This document shows, piece by piece, positions 58,469 to 64,000 of a stretch of DNA of 64,000 nt; position 1 is the stretch's first letter; each line of letters opens with the position of its first letter. The notes below the pieces were generated by a model that saw nothing but the letters and a program-made list of their open reading frames with translations, had not been told where the DNA came from and did not search any database. The stretch spans positions 1-64,000 of the forward strand of contig CAYRVX010000004.1 of the NCBI GenBank assembly GCA_964427875.1. Reading direction: 5' to 3'. The stretch is from CAYRVX01 sp964427875 (GTDB taxonomy: Bacteria > Planctomycetota > Phycisphaerae > SM23-33). Position numbers and translations under genes: made by a program.

Positions 58469-59107
58469 TCAGTACAGGTCGAAGAAGCTCTCCTGTCCAA
58501 GGTGCGGGAGGTAGCTTTCCACGGCCTCGGTCAGCGGCAGACGGTCGAGCGTCCACCAGCCGCCATCGCCAAGGTAGGTCATCCGCTCGACCTCGAATAC
58601 GCGACGGCTTTCGTCGCACAATCGAAACCGAAGCACAGGGGAGTACGTCATCCTCTGCTGGATCCATCGGCGCGTTTCGTCTTTCTTGCTTTGCACGTAC
58701 CCATCGACGGCCGCGTCCCCAAGCTCCTTCCGCATCTCGGACTGAAGCGCCGCGCCAAGGGCGCCCCACATGGCGAAGGGATCCGCGAGCTTGGCCATCT
58801 CGTCGGCGTCCCGGTCGGGCTCGAAGACCGTGATGAAGTTCGCCTTGACCTCGACGCGGTAGTCGTTCAGGCCGTGACTCTCCAGGGCGCCCTGCACGAG
58901 CTTTTCCTCCAACGACGTGATGCGTCTCGGCCGGACCTTGCGCACCGAGGCCTTGCCGTTGACGTTCTCGACCACTTCGTAACCTGGGGGACGCTTGGCT
59001 GCCGCCCCCTCGGCGGAGCGCTTGAGGGTGTACCGAACCTTGCCGGTCTTCGTCCGGGACTCGTGCAGGTAGTACGTGACGTCCTTCCGGTTGGTGTATG
59101 AGAACAT
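58469..59107 (-). CDS. Conserved hypothetical protein
   Basis: 212 aa, cytoplasmic-looking, no transmembrane segment. The N-terminal small beta part (FSYTNRKDVTYYLHESRTKTGKVRYTLKRSAEG) and the acidic/aromatic C-terminus (RMTYLGDGGWWTLDRLPLTEAVESYL) are distinctive, but I cannot assign a family. AGGGCAG lies upstream of ATG 59107. Codon usage and GC agree with neighbours. Confidence 0.7.
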   Translation of the reverse strand: MFSYTNRKDVTYYLHESRTKTGKVRYTLKRSAEGAAAKRPPGYEVVENVNGKASVRKVRPRRITSLEEKLVQGALESHGLNDYRVEVKANFITVFEPDRDADEMAKLADPFAMWGALGAALQSEMRKELGDAAVDGYVQSKKDETRRWIQQRMTYSPVLRFRLCDESRRVFEVERMTYLGDGGWWTLDRLPLTEAVESYLPHLGQESFFDLY

Positions 59108-59156
59108 GATTGTCTGCCCTTGCGCCCTTCGGGCCTTCTGCGACGCCCAGGAGAGC

Positions 59157-59417
59157 CTACTCCACGAACCGGATGGGGCCGAAGGCCATCGTGTTGTGGC
59201 TGCCCGGCTCGTAGGTGGTGTTGAGGCGATGATACTCGCGAGGGTCCCTGCCCGCCACGCGATGCCGCGTGAAGTTGCCGTACCATACGGCGCCGGTGCC
59301 GGGCTTCCTCGCGTCGGGGAAGGCGGCGTGGGGCACGTAGACCTCCAGGCTCCAGAAGTGCTTGCCGACGTGGGCGGCGGTCAACAGCAGTCGATTCGCC
59401 TGGCGGATCGCGGTCAT
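59157..59417 (-). pseudogene. C-terminal fragment of a CBM9-like domain protein
   Basis: 86 codons: RQANRLLLTAAHVGKHFWSLEVYVPHAAFPDARKPGTG, VWYGNFTRHRVAGRD, HRLNTTYEPGSHNTMAFGPIRFVE. This is the end of a carbohydrate-binding family 9-type domain usually found at the end of large secreted planctomycete proteins. Here it begins abruptly 25 nt after the stop of the methyltransferase/PQQ protein and has no signal or N-terminal part. It may once have been fused to that protein. Confidence 0.5.
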
Positions 59418-59442
59418 GCCCGTGGGGCCTCTCCGTCGGCGA

Positions 59443-62400
59443 TCAGGGCTTCTCGCCGGCGAGGCATACGACCTCGCCGCCCGTGTCGGCGATGTACAGC
59501 CGTCCGTTGGCGGCCGCCATGCCGTCGAATACCGGCGGGTGGGCCAGTGGGTGCTCCGCGAGCTTCTTCCCGTCCGCCGTGGCGACGGCCCACAGCACGC
59601 CGCCCTTTCTGCCGTCGATGGCCGCCCAGGGATCGTCCGGGTCGACGACGTCGGGAGAGCCGGCCGCGAAGAGCGTTGGCCCCGCCAGAACCATCGCCAC
59701 GACGCGCACGGGCACGCTGACGGCCCACCGCTTCGTATGCTTCGGGCGCCGGGTAGCGACCAGGGAGTAGCCCTTCTCGCCCGGCCGGAAGATCGCCCGG
59801 GAATGCCGCGCGCCGCCCGCAAACGGCTTGATGCCATAGGCCGACTCCCGGTCAAACACCAGCAGCTTGCTCTGCGCCTTCCCGTCGATCGTCCAGTAGG
59901 TCTGGTTGAACCACGAATCGTCGAGCAGGCCGGCGCCGGACATCAGATGCCTGCCCACGGCGGGGGTAAAACGCCTGCTCTTCTTCGCCGCCGGCTCCGC
60001 GGCGCTGCGGTAGGTCAAGTCGGCCGGGTCGAACTTCAGGTGCCGCATGAAGACGTTCCCGCCGTCGCCCACGAGGACGTCGGGCAAGGCGCCAAGCGCG
60101 TCGGGCGGCATGTCGTAGCGCAACCGGCAGACGACCATGTCGCCCGTGTTCGGGTCGATGCTGTAGATGCGGTTCTCCCGCAACAGCCTGCCCGTCCGGG
60201 GCTCGACGGCGCAGACGGTGATGCCGCCGTCGAGGAACGAGGACCGGCCGGCGGCGAAGTAGGCGACGCGGTCCTGGACCAGCAGGCTTCCGTGCACCGG
60301 CCAGGGCGATTCCAGCCGCCCCCGGCAGACGTGGCGCAGTTCTTCGGGCGCCGCCCGGCGCCGCCAGATGAGCCCGCCGTCGGCGACGCGCAGGCAGTAC
60401 ACCCACCCGTCGGCCGACCCGAACAGCGCCAGGCCCCGATGCACGGTCGGCGGCGTGTCGACCCGCCCGCCGGCGGTGTAGCTCCAGGCGACCTTGCCGT
60501 CGGCCTCGGTTAGCGCCCAGACGGTGTGGCTGTCCGTCGAAGCGACCAGGACCCTGCCTTCGGCGATCACGGGGCCGCTGAGCCGGCCGCCGATCGATGC
60601 CTTCCACGCGGTATGCACCGCCGCGCGGACCCTCGTGCCCGCACAGCCGCTTCGGGCGCCGTCGTGGCGATAGGTGCACCAGGCGTCCGGTCTCGGTTTC
60701 CCGGGCCCGTCGAAGTGCCCTCCGGCCTCTCCGTACGCCGGGCCGCGGACCAGCCGGGGCGTTGACCTCGGGGGCCTGCCGCCACGTTCGTGCGCCAGCG
60801 CCCAGAAGCCGGTGAGCTTGGCGGTGACGTAACAGATGCACGGATGCGGCGGGGCATAGAGCAGCCCGTTGCAGGGCAGGATCCCATGGCGGCACGTTCC
60901 CCGGACCCAGTGGTGCCGCAGAGTCTGACCGGACGCCACGTCGATGAACTCGACCCCTCTTCGGCCGGTGAGGACGAAACGCGTCGTGGCCTTGTTGCGA
61001 TAGCAGCGGTGGTGGTGCCCCTGGTCCAGCGCCTGTTTCGTCGACAGGGTCCGCTTCAGCTCCCCTGTGCGCGGGTCCAGGCCCATCATGGAGAAGTTGC
61101 TGTCGCCGTGGACCCAAGCCGTGCCGTCGATGACGAAGATGTCGCCCGGGTTGTAATGCCCCCAGATTCCGCACGGCCGCGTCCACAGCGTCTTGCCCGT
61201 GTCCGCCTCGATCCCCAGCAGGACGGCCTTCGCCGGCGCGTTCCAGGGGACGCGCTTCGTCGTGGGTTCGGGCTCCATGAAGAGCACCACCCCGTCGTGG
61301 TAGACCGGATTGCACAGGTTGGTGAAGTAGTAGCTCCCGTACGTCACGGGCCTCGGCCGGTCCGGGCGCTCCCTGCGCCATGCCCGCCGGCCCGTCTCGA
61401 GGTCCAAGGCGAGCAGGGCGCCGTCCCCGACGCAGAAGACCTTCCCTCCGCCGAGGGCCATCATCAGATGGGTAACGCGCTCGATGGCATCGGCCTTCGA
61501 TATGGCCCCCTCGATCCCTTCCGTCCTCCAGAGGGCCTGGCCCGTTCGGGCGTTCAGTGCGACGACGGCCTTCTTCACCGGCGGCTTGGCCCGGATGCGC
61601 CCCGGTCCCTGGGCGGCTGCGTTGACGGACAGGACCAGGGTCCCTTCGTGATACAGGATCTCGTCGGTGAACTCCGTCTTCGCATAGGTCCGGACGGTCC
61701 GCCCGGTCGCCGAGTCCAGCGCGGTCAGCGGCGCATTGAACCCCAAGGTCACGTAAACGCGGTCGCCCACGGCGACCAATCGTCGGGCAATGTGCGTGGG
61801 GTGGTTCCACCGGCCCTGGCCGTAGGAGTGATCGCTCCACTGCCGCCATCCCCACGCGGCGATCGGGCGCTTCCAGAGGAGCTTTCCGTTGAACGCATCG
61901 CGGGCCAGCAGCACCCAGCGGTCGGGCGGCCCGTCGATGCCCGCTGGTGCCTCGTTGACGATCGCGAACAGCCGACCGCCGGAGGAGACCATCGCGCTGA
62001 GGCTGGGCGTCAGCTCGTGGTGGCGCTGCCATCGGGGCTCGGCGACCCACTGAACGTGCCTCGGGGGGCCGACCTTCCTGTCGCGAGCCACCGCGTTGCA
62101 GCCGGCGTCGTGAAGCCAGTGCGTCCACTCGTCGATCTCGTCGAGGCGGGGCTTGACGGACTTCCGCCACGCCCCGCCGCGGCGCTCCTGCGCCACGCCG
62201 CGAGGACAAAGCACCCGCATGACCTCCGCCATCGGGACCTCGCCGAGGTCCTCAGCCACCACCAGGTTGACCGTGTTGTCGACGTACGGCAGGTGCCTGC
62301 CGTCGAAGCGGTCCACGGAGACCTTGCCGTACAGGCCGGCAGAGCGGATGTGCTCACGGGCCTTCCCGACGTTGGCCGCATCGGCGTCCAGGCCGTGTAC

Positions 62401-62607
62401 GAGGTAGCTGTCGTTTGCCCGCAGCGCAGCCGTCAGCTTGCCGTCACCGCAGCCGACGTGAACGACCAGCCCGCCCTTCACGCCGGCCGCATCGAGGATC
62501 CTGCGGGCCTGCGCAGCCTGTTCGGCGGCGGCGCCCGCTGCGAAGCTCATCGCGAGTCCGGCGGCGAAAGGCGGAAGAAACCGGCCTCTCTTCAGTCGCT
62601 CCAACAT
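59443..62607 (-). CDS. Exported fusion of SAM-methyltransferase-like domain and PQQ-type beta-propeller
   Basis: 1054 aa. The apparent signal peptide (to about 28, FAAGLAMSFAAGAAAEQ) is followed by a class I SAM-binding domain (about 30-145): motif I VVHVGCGDGKLTAAL, motif II LVHGLDADAANVGKA, then FDGRHLPYVDNTVNLVVAEDLGEVP. The remaining about 900 residues are two blocks of PQQ/YxWD-type propeller blades (LYALDxxTGxxxW style: ALDSATGRTVRTY, ALNARTGQALWRT, ALDLETGRRAWRR, ADTGKTLW; then AEGRVLVASTDSHTVWALTEADGKVAWSY). ATG 62607 or TTG 62613. A paralogue lies directly upstream. SAM is not known outside the cytoplasm, so the N-domain may be a catalytically idle fold or use another ligand. Confidence 0.8.
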   Translation of the reverse strand: MLERLKRGRFLPPFAAGLAMSFAAGAAAEQAAQARRILDAAGVKGGLVVHVGCGDGKLTAALRANDSYLVHGLDADAANVGKAREHIRSAGLYGKVSVDRFDGRHLPYVDNTVNLVVAEDLGEVPMAEVMRVLCPRGVAQERRGGAWRKSVKPRLDEIDEWTHWLHDAGCNAVARDRKVGPPRHVQWVAEPRWQRHHELTPSLSAMVSSGGRLFAIVNEAPAGIDGPPDRWVLLARDAFNGKLLWKRPIAAWGWRQWSDHSYGQGRWNHPTHIARRLVAVGDRVYVTLGFNAPLTALDSATGRTVRTYAKTEFTDEILYHEGTLVLSVNAAAQGPGRIRAKPPVKKAVVALNARTGQALWRTEGIEGAISKADAIERVTHLMMALGGGKVFCVGDGALLALDLETGRRAWRRERPDRPRPVTYGSYYFTNLCNPVYHDGVVLFMEPEPTTKRVPWNAPAKAVLLGIEADTGKTLWTRPCGIWGHYNPGDIFVIDGTAWVHGDSNFSMMGLDPRTGELKRTLSTKQALDQGHHHRCYRNKATTRFVLTGRRGVEFIDVASGQTLRHHWVRGTCRHGILPCNGLLYAPPHPCICYVTAKLTGFWALAHERGGRPPRSTPRLVRGPAYGEAGGHFDGPGKPRPDAWCTYRHDGARSGCAGTRVRAAVHTAWKASIGGRLSGPVIAEGRVLVASTDSHTVWALTEADGKVAWSYTAGGRVDTPPTVHRGLALFGSADGWVYCLRVADGGLIWRRRAAPEELRHVCRGRLESPWPVHGSLLVQDRVAYFAAGRSSFLDGGITVCAVEPRTGRLLRENRIYSIDPNTGDMVVCRLRYDMPPDALGALPDVLVGDGGNVFMRHLKFDPADLTYRSAAEPAAKKSRRFTPAVGRHLMSGAGLLDDSWFNQTYWTIDGKAQSKLLVFDRESAYGIKPFAGGARHSRAIFRPGEKGYSLVATRRPKHTKRWAVSVPVRVVAMVLAGPTLFAAGSPDVVDPDDPWAAIDGRKGGVLWAVATADGKKLAEHPLAHPPVFDGMAAANGRLYIADTGGEVVCLAGEKP

Positions 62608-62631
62608 AATCAAGCCCTTTGCGCTGTGAGC

Positions 62632-64000
62632 CTACCGCGTCCGGCCGGCCATGCACACGACCCGGCCGTCGGTTGTGGCGACGTAGAGGCGTCCGTACGC
62701 GACGGCGATGCCGTCCCACACGGGCGGCGCGTCCAGCTTGGATTCACCCAGCTTCTCGCCATCCGCGGCCGACACGGCCAACAGCAGCGCCCCGGCCCGG
62801 CCCGCCAGCGCCGCATCCTGCTCGGCGAGCTTGGCCTTGATCGCGGGGCCGTACGGGTCGTCGTAGACCTTCTCCTCGTCGACGACGAGCGGCGGGCCGG
62901 CCACGAACAGCGTCGCCCCGGCCAGGGCGATCGCGCGGACGTGCAGCGGGATGTCCTTCGTCCACCGGTAGTCCAGCTTGACCCTGGGCAGCCCCGAGCG
63001 GTGTCTTCGCTGCGGCTGCTTGCGGGCCGGCGGCTTGACCAGCTCTGGGACCTTCGCCATCGCGAGTAACTGGTACTTCACCGGCGTGGTCCACTTGTAG
63101 TACGCCTGCTGGCGGCCGTATCCGTAGACGAGATCGTCGTCGAAGGCGAGCAGGTGCCCGGCCGGCATGACCTTTCCGGCCAGGGGCCAGCCGCCGGCGC
63201 CTTCGGCGAACCCCTTGCCGTACACCCAGTACGAGCGGTGCCACCACGAGCCGTCCACGAACCCCGTGGGACTGAACAGGTGGAAGCCCCCCTTGGCCTT
63301 CGGGCCCAGCCCCGTCGCCGCTACGTGCGGACGATCTCCGTCCATGTCGAACTGCTGCGACCGCATGTACATCCACTTGCCGTCCGTCGAGAGGACGTCG
63401 GGCAGCCCCACGGGCATGTTGTGACCGACGATGTGGTCCTGGAGATGGCCGCCGGTCTGCGGATCGCGGTGGTCGAGGATTCTCTCGGAGAGTTTCCGGC
63501 CGGTCTTCGCGTCGAGCTTCAGCAGGCGCAGGCCGCCGTCGAGGAACATCGACCGGCCGGCCACGCATCGCGCTGTGCCGTCGATCACCAGCACGCTGCC
63601 GGGGACCGGCCAGACCGATTCGACCTGCTCGAAGGCGACGAAGCGCTGGTCCATCGGCGCGGCGCGGAATCGCCAGATCAGTTCCCCGTCGGCCGCACGC
63701 AGGCAGTAGACCCAACCGTCGTTCGAGCCGAACAGCACCCGCCCCTGCCAGACGGTGGGGGGCGAGTCGACCCGCCCGCCGACCGTGCGGCTCCAGAGCT
63801 TCGCGCCGGACTTCGCATCCAGCGCGTGGACCGTGTGCTCGTCCATTGAAGCGACGAACAGCCTGCCGCCGGCGACGACGACGCTGGACAGCCGCCCACC
63901 CAAGTCTCTCCGCCAGGCGAGCCGGGGCCTGGCGGGCACGGCCTGTCGGCTGAACCCGCTGCGGGCGGCGTCACAGCGGTACGTCGGCCAGTCCGCCTTT
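62632..64000 (-). CDS. PQQ-type beta-propeller protein, partial at right edge
   Basis: The C-terminal 455 residues of a second propeller protein; the frame is open to the right edge (reading DWPTYRCDAARSGF just inside it). It aligns with the second half of the neighbouring protein: LFVASMDEHTVHALDAKSGAKLWSRTVGGRVDSPPTVWQGRVLFGSNDGWVYCLRAADG matches VLVASTDSHTVWALTEADG...DTPPTV...GLALFGSADGWVYCLRVADG, and both end ...YGRLYVATTDGRVVCMAG / NGRLYIADTGGEVVCLAG. This is a tandem duplication; the stop is 24 nt upstream of the next ATG. Confidence 0.88.
   Translation of the reverse strand, partial: KADWPTYRCDAARSGFSRQAVPARPRLAWRRDLGGRLSSVVVAGGRLFVASMDEHTVHALDAKSGAKLWSRTVGGRVDSPPTVWQGRVLFGSNDGWVYCLRAADGELIWRFRAAPMDQRFVAFEQVESVWPVPGSVLVIDGTARCVAGRSMFLDGGLRLLKLDAKTGRKLSERILDHRDPQTGGHLQDHIVGHNMPVGLPDVLSTDGKWMYMRSQQFDMDGDRPHVAATGLGPKAKGGFHLFSPTGFVDGSWWHRSYWVYGKGFAEGAGGWPLAGKVMPAGHLLAFDDDLVYGYGRQQAYYKWTTPVKYQLLAMAKVPELVKPPARKQPQRRHRSGLPRVKLDYRWTKDIPLHVRAIALAGATLFVAGPPLVVDEEKVYDDPYGPAIKAKLAEQDAALAGRAGALLLAVSAADGEKLGESKLDAPPVWDGIAVAYGRLYVATTDGRVVCMAGRTR

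Noticed and set aside
1..64000. tRNA, rRNA or CRISPR arrays
   Set aside because: No tRNA T-arm pattern, no rRNA core sequence and no regularly spaced direct repeats were found. The only short tandem repeats are the heptamers at 37178-37274.

Overview
The window looks like a chromosomal segment from a high-GC, Gram-negative, non-fermenter-type environmental bacterium, most likely a member of the Planctomycetota (Phycisphaerae or an uncultured relative). This placement is inferred from gene content: TIGR03790, PEGA, HEAT and discoidin-like lipoproteins; large secreted PQQ/NHL propeller proteins; a heparinase II/III, GH2 and sodium-symporter catabolic cluster; formylglycine-generating-enzyme remnants; and a carbamoyltransferase-SxtJ-DUF5989 cassette. 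No rRNA, tRNA, CRISPR array or phage was seen.

Layout. 1-3906 (minus) is a type IV pilus / type II secretion motor operon: PilB, then PilT, then a second PilB/GspE-like ATPase that runs off the left edge. It is read from a sigma70-like promoter at 4196-4223. 4292-11149 holds cell-envelope genes: a PEGA lipoprotein, apolipoprotein N-acyltransferase (Lnt), a HEAT-repeat lipoprotein, and a promoter followed by a coiled-coil membrane protein, a 62-aa membrane protein and MreB. 11150-11996 is non-coding, with a near-consensus minus-strand promoter of unknown product, an A12/T12 tract and a REP-like inverted repeat. 11997-16621 carries CinA, two zinc-ribbon proteins, a discoidin-like lipoprotein, a B12-type radical SAM protein and a small membrane protein. 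16719-21699 is mreC-mreD-mrdA-rodA, so the elongasome genes are split into two blocks about 5.6 kb apart.

21700-25031 has a REP/RAYT-type inverted repeat, a DNA-binding-protein remnant, and a minus-strand operon of carbamoyltransferase, SxtJ-like and DUF5989 proteins. 25168-31356 is housekeeping: ACT-domain protein, J-domain membrane protein, APC transporter with C-terminal universal-stress domains, CoaD, NadD and HisF. Between coaD and nadD lies a likely small RNA with its own promoter and terminator, whose two hairpin loops expose CU-rich anti-Shine-Dalgarno sequences. 31387-34252 encodes a membrane-anchored GspE-like protein that has lost its ATPase motifs, plus a CvpA-like protein.

34325-63990 is accessory: two small MITE-like elements with terminal inverted repeats; an esterase lipoprotein; TIGR03790; an internally deleted sugar isomerase; two large secreted proteins; an ISL3 transposase tail abutting a truncated formylglycine-enzyme fragment; and a polysaccharide-use cluster (heparinase II/III-like protein, putative glycosidase, Fe-type alcohol dehydrogenase, sodium:solute symporter, 1722-aa GH2-type enzyme). 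Next come a toxin-antitoxin pair with a truncated toxin, a zinc alcohol dehydrogenase, a DUF4160/DUF2442 pair, and two tandem PQQ-propeller proteins. The complete one starts with an apparently exported SAM-methyltransferase-like domain.

Start codons were chosen from Shine-Dalgarno spacing, family N-termini and gene overlap. Family names are recognised from sequence motifs, not from a database search.
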